In this document: positions 53,501 through 59,692 of the stretch, in pieces
Numbering within the stretch: the first letter of the stretch is position 1
Layout: the number at the start of each line of letters is the position of its first letter
Assembly (NCBI GenBank): GCA_018267135.1
Contig: JAFDZA010000018.1
Coordinates: 1 to 64,000, forward strand
Reading direction: 5' to 3'
Length of the DNA stretch: 64,000 nucleotides
From: Bacteroidota bacterium
GTDB taxonomy: Bacteria > Bacteroidota > Bacteroidia > Cytophagales > Cyclobacteriaceae
Program-made: the position numbers and the translations under genes
Notes under the pieces: generated by a model
The model's database searches: none
What the model was told of the DNA's origin: nothing
The model's input: the letters and a program-made list of their open reading frames with translations, nothing else

Positions 53501-54583
53501 GAATCTTGCTAACGTAAGCGAGCCATTGGTAAAGCCACCCGCCCCAATTGAAATGGTATTGCCTACCGACATAGTTGAAGTGGCTGAGGCATTAACATTA
53601 AATGCTATTCCGGAGGCTATTCCGGAATTGCTAACCACAATATTTCCGTTATAGGTAGATGTTCCGAAGGTGCCCATCTGCACGACTGAGTTTCCGAAGG
53701 TGTTGGTTACGTTTATGGCAACCGTGCCCGAGTAGGTGGCGGTGGTACCGTTTCCATTTAAGAACCGGGAGTCACTTTGCAACGTCCCATCGCAATTGAT
53801 CGTTACCTTGCCACCGAAGGATACACTCGTGTTGGCATTTTCGCAAACAAAAAACGACCACCCATCTACACCCCCCGATTTGTTGGAATTAAGAATCAAG
53901 TCGGTGGCAAAGGTCGTGGTTTGGCCGGTGTGGTTATGGGCAAAGTAAAACCGGTAGCTTCCGGTATTATTAAAAGTAGTAACTGCGTTGAATTGATCTC
54001 GATTGACGTTGCCCAGTACGATTTGCCCTGCACTATTATTGGTTATCGTAGTAACCCCATTAAATATATTGCCTCCGGTGCTGTTGTCATTGGCTCCTCC
54101 GGTTTTAGTAATATTGACTACTCTGTTAAAAGTACTTCCATTAAAATAAACATCAACTGAAGACCCGGTAACATCTGCGGAAAATAAGGTACCATTAAAA
54201 GTTACAGAAGACGAGTTAAGTGAAACGGAAGCAGGTGCACCGGAATTAGCAATGGTGCCCTTAGTAAAGATAGCCGTACCGGCCAGGGTAAGGGTATTTC
54301 CATTCAGGTCAATCGTACCTGTATACGAAGTGATTACACTCATACCCCCGACAGACGGAGCCATATCAAATGTGCAATTCCCGTTTTTTCCGCCTGCCCC
54401 ATCAAAAATGGCTACATCGCCTGCCCCGGGCACCGAAGCCCCTCCGGCACCTCCCGAAGCGGCCGACCAGTTTGCCGTATTATTCCAATTACCGGCACCC
54501 GATGAAATCCAGTAACGATTGGCGGCCGAAACCTGAAAAAGGGTAAAAGCAGTAAAAATACTCCCCAGTAAAATTTTATTCAT
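47519..54583 (-). CDS. Giant T9SS surface protein of about ten repeat modules
   Basis: This 2354-residue protein has a signal peptide (MNKILLGSIFTAFTLFQVSA), a short 'YWISSGAGNWNNTANWS' cap with a VPGAGD motif like that of the first gene, then about ten modules of 160-250 residues in tandem. Each ends in a TISVGG-GF--G-L-L-RFTQ-G-TAQSLTLT segment and begins GPSS-FNGNV-FVAPQLYLNG-TYNGTAYLEKNGA. The regular FNG/YNG turns and Asn/Thr/Ser-rich strands suggest a right-handed beta-helix fibre. The C-terminus has the LPITLSYFKA / ELNNDFYTLERSADG segment and a YPNP sorting domain ending GVYMVRT. A GGGAGG precedes the ATG pair at 54589/54583. It is a probable adhesin or stalk; ligand unknown. Modules 1, 6 and 8 share near-identical DNA blocks. 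Confidence 0.9.
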   Translation of the reverse strand: MNKILLGSIFTAFTLFQVSAANRYWISSGAGNWNNTANWSAASGGAGGASVPGAGDVAIFDGAGGKNGNCTFDMAPSVGGMSVITSYTGTIDLNGNTLTLAGTAIFTKGTIANSGAPASVSLNSSSVTFNGTLFSADVTGSSVDVYFNGSTFNRVVNITKTGGANDNSTGGNIFNGVTTITNNSAGQIVLGNVNRDQFNAVTTFNNTGSYRFYFAHNHTGQTTTFATDLILNSNKSGGVDGWSFFVCENANTSVSFGGKVTINCDGTLQSDSRFLNGNGTTATYSGTVAINVTNTFGNSVVQMGTFGTSTYNGNIVVSNSGIASGIAFNVNASATSTMSVGNTISIGAGGFTNGSLTLARFTQLGSTAQSLNTFSGTAGLIVGPGSVFNGNVNFVAPQLYLNGGNYNGTAYLEKNSAGYNLGTGNNTFASTATIVNSGSAQLRTNGSNTFNGTTTLTNSGSADLLLELTTGSTYNGDVTMNNTGSSSVRVAYMGSNAFNGNIIVNSTSGNGVYFSEQGTGTVTLATGKTISVGGLGFTLGALFLPRFTQLGGTAQSLTLTNTAALTIGPSSAFNGNVNFISPQVFVSGATYNGTAYIEKNGATDNAGTGGNIFNGTTTITNSGSGALYLGNGSSDQFNAATTFNNTGSYRFYFAHNHAGQTTTFATDLTLNSNKSGGVDPWSFFITEGANTNVSFGGNLTINNNGALQSNLRSLTGAGSTATFSGITTINLANTNAGTAIVMGTNGTSTYNGNIVVNNSAAASGIFFNVNATASSTLSSGNTILIGGAGFTGGTLSLARFTQAGTAAVTLTSFTGASNLTVGPNSSLGGNVNFVAPQIYLNGCTYNGTAYIEKNGATNNASSGGNTFSSATTLVNSGTSYVAMANTSPDIFNADLTVNNTGSSTILLAYTALGTQFNGNVIVSQANPGTGIYFGTNGGTSTMAATHTISIGSGYSSGLLSISNFTQNGSAPMSLTLTGSANLTAGPNSVIGGNVSFIAPRVLLNGTTYQGTAYIEKNGANNDAGTGNNIFQGVTTIVDSGSGYLLTGNTFPDVFNGDVTFTNTGSNAIYPAYNSTGNQFNGNILVNCTGGSGIAFSASAAGTSILANGKTISVGGTGFNTGQLQLIRFNQMGGTAQNLTLTGTAILTLGPSSIFNGNVNFVAPQLYLHGSTYNGTAYLEKNGATNNAGNGGNTFNSTCTLVCSGSGYLLTANVTADVFNNDATFTNTGSNVIYLAYNTANNQFNGNIIVNSTTGGGVYFSSMAPATSILASGKTISAGGSGFSFGLLSLSRFTQQGNTPQSLTLTNVAALAIGPASTFNGNVNFVAPQLYLSGCNYNGTAYLEKNGAGNNAGTGNNTFASTTTIVNSGSAQLRTNGNNTFNGTTTLTNSGSADLLLELTTGSTYNGDVTMNNTGSSYVRAAYMGANSFNGNIIVNSTSGTGVYFSDQGTGTVTLANTKTISVGGTGFTFGTLSLPRFTQVGGTAQSLTLTNVAALTVGPASTFNGNITFVTPTINLNGCTYNGTASITKTGATNDTSLGGNIFNLTTAFANSGTGQFINAGGGLDTFNNNLTLTNTGTSGILMSQTTSGTQFNGNIVVNSNNGIGIYFGNGGGASSMASGKTITIGGTGFSMGELRFYQFTQLGATAQSLTLTGTASFRIGNSSVFNGNVTFVSPQLYMDGATYNGTAYLEKNGAGYNAGTGNNTFTSTATIVNSGSAQLRTNGNNTFNGATTLTNSGSQDLLLELTTGSTYNGNVTMNNTGSSYVRAAYIGTNAFNGNIVVNSTNGAGVYFCENVAGTAALASGKTISAGGIGFTLGALVLQRFTQNGSTAQNITLTGTASFFTGPSSTWNGNLTVSSPQLFLNGATFNGVNAFTKTGTTTDNSTGGNTFAGVTTFNNTNIGVFRLSNTTGDVYTNNVIYNQNAGTIQPAYASATTYAGNITVNSSSAMVFGANSGSITFNGSGGTQTIAITGAAAPTFNTMVMNTSSGGTVNLNTIVNIGGSATFTSGVLTSSSTNYLNFMNNATTSGASNNSYVDGPVRKTGNQAFTFPVGTGGIYRSIAMSAPVAITDAFTAQFFRGAQAFGGAATYQSPILTVSSCEYWILNRTVGASNVLVTLSWNSPDCSGPYITDITKLLVARWNLTNWVSHGNGGTTGNATNGTVTSSAAVTSFSPFALASSSLVNPLPITLSYFKAILDNGVAKLAWETESELNNDFYTLERSADGNVFEQITTVKGAGTTSVTTDYSYVDENPLPGISYYRLKQTDFDRHETVVGIAFIENKGAGFSFNVYPNPVSSAENLNSNFSGSAIIYDALGQPVLTVNNARQMNVSSLSSGVYMVRTSTGQVQRLIIK
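49302..49528 (-). repeat. 227-nt module block, copy A
   Basis: Part of the repeat gene (encodes the TNGNNTFNGATTLTNSGS / LLLELTTGSTYNG stretch). Its sequence is closely matched by the blocks at 50346-50572 and 53136-53362, all exactly 227 nt from GTGTTGTTCATGG to GATAAGCCGTGCC. Confidence 0.8.
50346..50572 (-). repeat. 227-nt module block, copy B
   Basis: Same length and borders as copies A and C, with differences scattered at single bases, mostly third codon positions. It belongs to the sixth module of the giant protein. Confidence 0.8.
52561..52680 (-). repeat. 120-nt module block, copy D
   Basis: Encodes the SYRFYFAHNHAGQTTTFATDL stretch of the second long module. The block at 53878-53997 has the same length and near-identical sequence. 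Confidence 0.75.
53136..53362 (-). repeat. 227-nt module block, copy C
   Basis: Same length and borders as copies A and B. It lies in the first full module after the N-terminal cap and is closer to copy B than to copy A in the 5' half by eye. Confidence 0.8.
53878..53997 (-). repeat. 120-nt module block, copy E
   Basis: Counterpart of the block at 52561-52680, lying in the N-terminal long module (AHNHTGQTTTFATDLILNS). Together they mark a longer module type distinct from the 227-nt type. Confidence 0.75.
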
Positions 54584-54604
54584 AAGCATGATCCTCCCAT
54601 AATG

Positions 54605-54612
54605 CAAATATA
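54605..54612 (-). promoter_or_regulatory. -7 box TATATTTG for the giant surface-protein gene
   Basis: On the minus strand TATATTTG fits TAnnTTTG and lies about 15-20 nt ahead of the ATG pair at 54589/54583, with GGGAGG between box and start. A -33 TTG is not obvious. Confidence 0.4.
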
Positions 54613-54743
54613 TTCCTCTTAATCGAAAAGGGTTTCATCATAAAATATAATATCAAATCTCCACTATTTGTAACCAAATTGCGTGAGTTACGTCTATTAT
54701 CCATTGTTAACCCAATCCATCGATTTGCTGCAAGCCATCCACT

Positions 54744-55472
54744 ATGTCTAAAATCATTGAAACCCACCACATTGCCCGTTCCTATAAAATGGGCGATAAT
54801 ATTGTAAACGCCCTGCAGGATATCTCTATATCAATAGACAAAGGAGAATATGTAGCTTTTATGGGGCCTTCGGGTTCGGGCAAATCTACGCTTATGAACA
54901 TTGTTGGCTGTTTAGATACCCCCACCAGCGGCACCTATATGCTTAACAACCACATGGTAAGCGAAATGACCGAAAATGAATTGGCCATGGTGCGCAACAA
55001 AGAAATCGGGTTTGTATTTCAAACCTTTAATCTTCTGCCGCGTGCAACTGCTTTGGAGAATGTAGCACTCCCACTAATCTATGCCGGCTATGGCAAAGAC
55101 GACCGCGATGAAATGGCGATGGCTGCGCTTGAAAGTGTGAGCCTTGCCGACCGCCACCACCACAAGCCCAACGAACTCTCGGGCGGGCAGCGCCAACGGG
55201 TAGCTATTGCCCGTGCGCTGGTAAACAAGCCTTCTATTATTTTGGCCGATGAACCTACCGGTAACCTCGACTCAAAGACTTCGTACGATATCATGAATTT
55301 GTTTCAAGCGTTGCACGACCAGGGAAACACCATCATCATGGTAACACATGAAGACGACATTGCCCACTATGCCCACCGTATCATCCGCCTGAAAGACGGC
55401 CTGATTGAGTGGGATCGCAAAAACGATAATATCAACCGGGGTGTGCCCATGGCAGCCGAAGCCGTGCATTAA
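54744..55472 (+). CDS. ABC transporter ATP-binding protein, LolD/MacB type
   Basis: This 242-residue ATPase has Walker [10 protein letters not shown] at residues 41-49, the Q-loop in [11 protein letters not shown], signature [15 protein letters not shown] (about 143-157), Walker [14 protein letters not shown] and the switch His in MVTHEDD. The closest groups are LolD and MacB-type exporters, which move lipoproteins, antibiotics or peptides. Its permease is not next to it, so it works with a protein encoded elsewhere. It is divergent from the giant T9SS gene (160 nt apart). Confidence 0.92.
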   Translation: MSKIIETHHIARSYKMGDNIVNALQDISISIDKGEYVAFMGPSGSGKSTLMNIVGCLDTPTSGTYMLNNHMVSEMTENELAMVRNKEIGFVFQTFNLLPRATALENVALPLIYAGYGKDDRDEMAMAALESVSLADRHHHKPNELSGGQRQRVAIARALVNKPSIILADEPTGNLDSKTSYDIMNLFQALHDQGNTIIMVTHEDDIAHYAHRIIRLKDGLIEWDRKNDNINRGVPMAAEAVH

Positions 55473-55516
55473 GCTGACCTATTGAATTATCGGGGCAGAA
55501 TCTCCAATTTCGCTCC

Positions 55517-56065
55517 ATGAAAATTTATACCAAGACAGGCGATGACGGCACTACCGCTCTTTTTGGCGGCCTGCGGTTGCCTAAATCCGATTTGCGCATT
55601 GACGCTTACGGCACGATTGATGAACTCAATTCTTTTCTCGGCCTCCTGCGCGACCAACCTGCCAACCACTCTCGCCAGGAAGTTTTAATCGAAATTCAAG
55701 ACCGGCTTTTTACCATTGGATCTATTTTAGCTACCGAGCCGGGAAACACCAAAGTAAAAATTCCATCGCTGCACGAGAATGATATTATTTTCCTCGAAAA
55801 GGAAATTGATAAAATGGATGCACAACTTCCACCAATGAAATTTTTTGTTTTGCCCGGTGGGCACGAATCGGTTTCTATCGGCCACATCGCCCGCACGGTG
55901 TGCCGAAGAGCTGAGCGACTGGTAATTGCTCTCAACGGTCAGTCGGCTGTTGATCCGCTGGTCATCCAATACTTAAACCGCCTTTCCGATTATCTATTTA
56001 TGCTTGGCCGAATGATTACGCATGAGTTACAAATTACTGAAACTCCTTGGCGGCCACGGATGTAA
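55517..56065 (+). CDS. Cob(I)alamin adenosyltransferase, PduO type
   Basis: This 182-residue enzyme transfers adenosyl from ATP to cob(I)alamin. The P-loop-like TKTGDDGTTALFGG is at residues 5-18, YGTIDELNSFLG at about 36-47, and the ATR helix motifs ARTVCRRAERL and YLNRLSDYLFMLGR near 125-170 are diagnostic. The cell must therefore take up or make corrinoids. It starts 44 nt after the ABC gene, possibly on the same transcript. Confidence 0.93.
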   Translation: MKIYTKTGDDGTTALFGGLRLPKSDLRIDAYGTIDELNSFLGLLRDQPANHSRQEVLIEIQDRLFTIGSILATEPGNTKVKIPSLHENDIIFLEKEIDKMDAQLPPMKFFVLPGGHESVSIGHIARTVCRRAERLVIALNGQSAVDPLVIQYLNRLSDYLFMLGRMITHELQITETPWRPRM

Positions 56066-56122
56066 TTACGTCTCTCTGATGAGATAAAACCCATATCTTC
56101 GCAACTTAAAATTCTCCTTACT

Positions 56123-56563
56123 ATGACCACTGCTGAAATCCATACCCCAAAAGGCGTAATGAAAGTTCAATTCTTTGAAGAGGATGCCCCCAACACGGTA
56201 AAAAATTTTATAACACTTGCCGAAAAAGGATTTTATGACGGCCTCACGTTTCACCGTGTCATTCCTAATTTTATGATTCAGGGCGGTTGCCCTAACGGAA
56301 TTGGCAACGGAGGGCCCGGCTACACCATTGATTGCGAACTTACCGGCAAAAACCAATACCACGATCGTGGAGTATTATCTATGGCGCATGCCGGCCGAAA
56401 CACGGGCGGCTCGCAGTTTTTTATTTGTCATACCCGGCAAACTACTTCGCATTTAGACCGCCACCACACCGTGTTTGGCAAAGTGTATGAAGGCCTTGAT
56501 GTAATTGATGCCATCCGTGCCGGGGATAAGATGGAAAAGATTATTGTAAAAAAGGATAGTTAA
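56123..56563 (+). CDS. Cyclophilin-type peptidyl-prolyl isomerase
   Basis: This 146-residue PPIase has FHRVIPNFMIQGG (about 49-61) with the catalytic Arg, GGSQFFI near 94-100 and LDRHHTVFGKV near 109-119. There is no signal peptide, so it is cytoplasmic. It is shorter than some cyclophilins but matches the bacterial PpiB class. It stands 57 nt downstream of the cobalamin gene. Confidence 0.94.
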   Translation: MTTAEIHTPKGVMKVQFFEEDAPNTVKNFITLAEKGFYDGLTFHRVIPNFMIQGGCPNGIGNGGPGYTIDCELTGKNQYHDRGVLSMAHAGRNTGGSQFFICHTRQTTSHLDRHHTVFGKVYEGLDVIDAIRAGDKMEKIIVKKDS

Positions 56564-56623
56564 CTTACATTACCCGGGTTTTTTTCTAAAAAAAAATTAA
56601 GTTTAAACCTGTTCTTTATCGGT

Positions 56624-57286
56624 ATGTCTAAAAGAGGAAATCATTTTTACTCTATGAAGTGGGTTACAGTCGTTGCGAGTGTTTTTTTTATAAGCATTGT
56701 GTGGTTGATTTATGAGGTAAACAGAATCGACACAAAGTATAGCCAACTAATAGAAAAAGGCACGCTTCATCTGCACATGGTGCAGCAATTAACCTTTAAT
56801 ACAAACCGAAGTCAATTGTTGCTGTATGGTCTTCCTCATCAAGATTCCTCCAAGCGTAAAGAATCTATTGCTGAAATACACAAAATAAGGCAAACCAACT
56901 CTTCTATTTACGACAGCCTTCTAAAAAGAAAATCATCATGCTCCAAACAGACAAACGCTACCCCGCTGACTATCGAAGCCAGAAAAAAATATAACCAAAA
57001 AGTGGATGAGTACCTTCAGAAAATTCTTACCGGGCAGCCTGTTATTAATACTCCTCTCAGCCTGGAGTTAGAGGCTGCCTTTACTAACTATCAAAACAAC
57101 ATCAATCATTTATTCCTCTCCAAGAATGATCATGTGCAGTCAGTCAGCAACCGATACACATCCGAAACGCATACCAAATCATTATTGATCAGCAGTTTTG
57201 CGGCCTTGCCATTCATATTAATTATTTTATTTGTTGGGGTGCTTCTCGTAGAGATGCGCTCTTTATTTTCTGGTTTCAATTCGTAA
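56624..57286 (+). CDS. Two-span protein with a chemoreceptor-like 4-helix-bundle sensor, no output domain
   Basis: This 220-residue protein has a span at about 12-30 and another at about 190-210. The ~150-residue helical, charged segment between them (IDTKYSQLIEKGTLHLHMVQQL... KKYNQKVDEYLQKIL) resembles the 4HB_MCP ligand domain of chemoreceptors. No HAMP, signalling, kinase or GGDEF domain follows. It could be a truncated receptor or a stand-alone sensor subunit. Two Cys (SSC) occur in the bundle. It lies between the cyclophilin and the S1/P1 nuclease. Confidence 0.6.
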   Translation: MSKRGNHFYSMKWVTVVASVFFISIVWLIYEVNRIDTKYSQLIEKGTLHLHMVQQLTFNTNRSQLLLYGLPHQDSSKRKESIAEIHKIRQTNSSIYDSLLKRKSSCSKQTNATPLTIEARKKYNQKVDEYLQKILTGQPVINTPLSLELEAAFTNYQNNINHLFLSKNDHVQSVSNRYTSETHTKSLLISSFAALPFILIILFVGVLLVEMRSLFSGFNS

Positions 57287-57299
57287 GGGTAGGTGCCGT

Positions 57300-58067
57300 T
57301 TACTTCCCGTAAATTTGATTTAGCAATCCCGCCAGCCGAATGCCGGCACGGGTTATTTGCTCTTGCACCACATTAAAATTTTTATAATTGTATTGGTAGC
57401 CTAAGTTGCCATCGCCAATGGCATAAATCCTTGCCCTGAGTGCCATTGATTCATTAGCCCAATCGTACACGGAATTTTTTTGCCATGCTGTAACTGTTAC
57501 TGAAGAGGGTTCGGCCGTAAACCCGGCCAATTCAGTAAAACTCAATTTGCTGCCATCAATCATATCGCTGTCCCACACACGATGCAGGTTTGATTCGCTC
57601 CGAAACCATTTTACTTTCACTTTGTTTCCGCCCTGGTCATCGCAGCACCCAACGTGAAGCGGCTGGTGTATGTCGCCCACCAGGTGAATTAACATTTTCA
57701 GGTACTCTGTTTCTTTCTTCGCATCGAGGGTGTGTTGCTTTAATGCTAATACAATCCGGTTGATGGATTCAATTACATCGCCATGCGGGTTTTTGGGCGA
57801 CTGTTCGTACGTTTTACCGGTTTCAATGGTAACCCAATGCCAGTCGGCCGTTTGGTTGTATGTCGAGTCGGAGCGGATTTCGTCCATCCAGGCGCTTACC
57901 TCTGCCAGCGAGTGTTTATTCAAAATTCTTTCAATGTTCTTTTTGGCTTTGGCCGTCAGGTGCTTTTCGGCAATGAGGGCCACCGCCCGGTGGCCGGTAG
58001 CGCCCCACCCAAAACATAAGGCTATGGAAGCGGCCGTACAAAAACAAAAGGCAAATATCGTTTTCAT
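57300..58067 (-). CDS. S1/P1-family zinc nuclease
   Basis: This 255-residue exported enzyme has a signal peptide (MKTIFAFCFCTAASIALCFG) followed at once by WGATGHRAVA. The Trp at the mature N-terminus and the following His are zinc ligands in this family. HLVGDIHQPLHVG near 120-132, GGNKVKVKW and NLHRVWDSDMI complete the tri-zinc site. It degrades single-stranded nucleic acid outside the cell membrane, probably for phosphate or nucleoside supply. The ATG at 58067 is preferred to 58112, since it starts the signal peptide. Confidence 0.93.
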   Translation of the reverse strand: MKTIFAFCFCTAASIALCFGWGATGHRAVALIAEKHLTAKAKKNIERILNKHSLAEVSAWMDEIRSDSTYNQTADWHWVTIETGKTYEQSPKNPHGDVIESINRIVLALKQHTLDAKKETEYLKMLIHLVGDIHQPLHVGCCDDQGGNKVKVKWFRSESNLHRVWDSDMIDGSKLSFTELAGFTAEPSSVTVTAWQKNSVYDWANESMALRARIYAIGDGNLGYQYNYKNFNVVQEQITRAGIRLAGLLNQIYGK

Positions 58068-58137
58068 AATATAATTTTTTGTAAAGATGAACACTTGCCA
58101 GAGAACCTCCATTTATAAGCTATAAATTTTTAATTTT

Positions 58138-58145
58138 TAAATTTG
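58138..58145 (+). promoter_or_regulatory. -7 box TAAATTTG at the head of the ATP-grasp gene run
   Basis: TAAATTTG fits TAnnTTTG exactly and ends 14 nt before the ATG at 58160. It is the only promoter-like element seen before the run of genes that continues to the window end. No clear -33 TTG. Confidence 0.4.
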
Positions 58146-58159
58146 AGTACTGTACCTAT

Positions 58160-58942
58160 ATGAAAACGATCAAAATATCGGCTCTGTTAGTTGCCAATCA
58201 ATTGGATATGAAGGGCATAAAAACGTTTCTTGATTTAAAACCTTTGGCCGATTCTTCCTCGGAACTCCTCTATGGCTTCGGGGGCGATAAATATCAATAC
58301 TATTTCAATTATGGAGTGGTGGCCTTTGCGGGGCATTCCGATGATGAAATAAAAGTGGCGATCCGCACCATCTTACCCTACCAAAAAAGCCCCAACCCGC
58401 AATGGCTGCGCGATGACCATGAAGTGAGTATGCAGGAGGGCGAGATGGAATTTGAATTTGACCGGGCCGTGGTAAACCGGCTAGACGATAAAGTCGTGCG
58501 TATTGCCATGTTTAATCTGGCCCAGTCGGTAGCGCTGGATTACTACCATAGTGTATCCGAAAACCTGCTGACCGAGATACGCGGTTTTTCGCGCGACTTA
58601 GAAACCACGGGCAACCTTAACATAAACCGCACCAACATGCTGCGGTTTATAGGTAAAGCATTAAACACGCAAAATGATATTGCCGATAATATCTACATTT
58701 TTGATGCCCCCGATCAGGTATGGGATGACGAATATCTTGATAAGTTGCACAAAGGGCTGATGAAACATTTTGACCTGCGGCTGCGCTTCAGCGAAATAGA
58801 ATACACCTTGCGCATCATTGAAGATAACCTCAGCATTTTCAGAGAAATTTCTAACCAGCGTACCAGCACTATGCTGGAGTGGATCATCATCATCCTTATT
58901 TTGGTGGAAGTACTCAACTTATTTATTTCTAAAATTCTGTAG
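58160..58942 (+). CDS. RMD1/DUF155-family membrane protein
   Basis: This 260-residue protein fits the RMD1/Rmnd1 (DUF155) family: YGFGGDKYQYYFNYGVVAFAG near 38-58, a DRAVVNRLDDKVVRIAMFNLAQSVALDYY stretch near 100-130, and a terminal hydrophobic anchor (MLEWIIIILILVEVLNLF). Mitochondrial relatives help the translation of mitochondrial mRNAs; bacterial ones have no settled function. It heads the tight run: the C39-like gene starts 11 nt later. Its presence beside an ATP-grasp pair is unusual and may tether the system to the membrane. Confidence 0.88.
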   Translation: MKTIKISALLVANQLDMKGIKTFLDLKPLADSSSELLYGFGGDKYQYYFNYGVVAFAGHSDDEIKVAIRTILPYQKSPNPQWLRDDHEVSMQEGEMEFEFDRAVVNRLDDKVVRIAMFNLAQSVALDYYHSVSENLLTEIRGFSRDLETTGNLNINRTNMLRFIGKALNTQNDIADNIYIFDAPDQVWDDEYLDKLHKGLMKHFDLRLRFSEIEYTLRIIEDNLSIFREISNQRTSTMLEWIIIILILVEVLNLFISKIL

Positions 58943-58953
58943 CCGCAATAAGC

Positions 58954-59670
58954 ATGTCTCCTCGTCATAACTTTTTTTTAAACTTCGACATCGAAGCGCA
59001 GCCCGATGACATTACCTGCGGCCCCACTTGCCTTCACGCGCTTTACCAATATTACAATGATGGTATATCCTTAAAAGAAGTAATTAATAAAGTAAAAAGT
59101 TTAAAAACGGGTGGCACCCTGGCGGTGATGCTGGGCAACCACGCCCTGAAGCACGGATACCATGCCCATATCTATACCTACAACCTAAACATTTTCGATC
59201 CCTCGTGGTTTTCGTTGCCATCTAAAAAAATGGCACAAAACCTGAAGAAACAAATGCACTACAAATTCAGAAGTAAGCGGCTGCAAATCGCTTCCAAAGC
59301 CTACATTAAATTTATAGAGGCCGGTGGAAAATTATTATTAAGCGAACTGGATGAAGAGTTGATAAAAAAATACCTGCGAAAATCCGTACCGATATTAACC
59401 GGGCTAAGCGCCACCTACCTGTATGGAAATATGCGGGAGATTCCCTACAACAATAAGTTTGATAGCATCCGCGGAGAGCCGGTAGGGCATTTTGTTATCA
59501 TCAATGGATTTGATGAAGCCACGAATATGGTTTACCTGGCCGATCCCATGAACCCAAACCCGCTAAAAAGTCAGTATTATAGCGTAACTTTCGATCGGCT
59601 CATCAACAGCATCATGCTCGGAATAGTAACGTACGATGCTAACCTATTGATTATCGAACCAAAAAAATAA
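58954..59670 (+). CDS. C39-like cysteine peptidase in an ATP-grasp/GCS2 cluster
   Basis: This 238-residue protein is a papain-fold C39-like peptidase. Gln16 and Cys22 are in AQPDDITCGPTC (residues 15-26), His179 in EPVGHFVIING, and Asp197 in VYLADPMN, so the catalytic set is complete. Unlike the C39 domains of bacteriocin exporters it is not fused to an ABC transporter and has no signal peptide, so it acts in the cytoplasm. It lies directly before the RimK-like ligase (22 nt) and after the RMD1 gene (11 nt). It may trim or transfer the product of the ligases. Confidence 0.8.
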   Translation: MSPRHNFFLNFDIEAQPDDITCGPTCLHALYQYYNDGISLKEVINKVKSLKTGGTLAVMLGNHALKHGYHAHIYTYNLNIFDPSWFSLPSKKMAQNLKKQMHYKFRSKRLQIASKAYIKFIEAGGKLLLSELDEELIKKYLRKSVPILTGLSATYLYGNMREIPYNNKFDSIRGEPVGHFVIINGFDEATNMVYLADPMNPNPLKSQYYSVTFDRLINSIMLGIVTYDANLLIIEPKK

Positions 59671-59692
59671 AAGCCAAACCTGCCAACCGCCC

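Noticed and set aside
47519..54583. CRISPR-like repetition
   Set aside because: Repeats are in frame, coding, much longer than CRISPR repeats and without spacers of uniform length.
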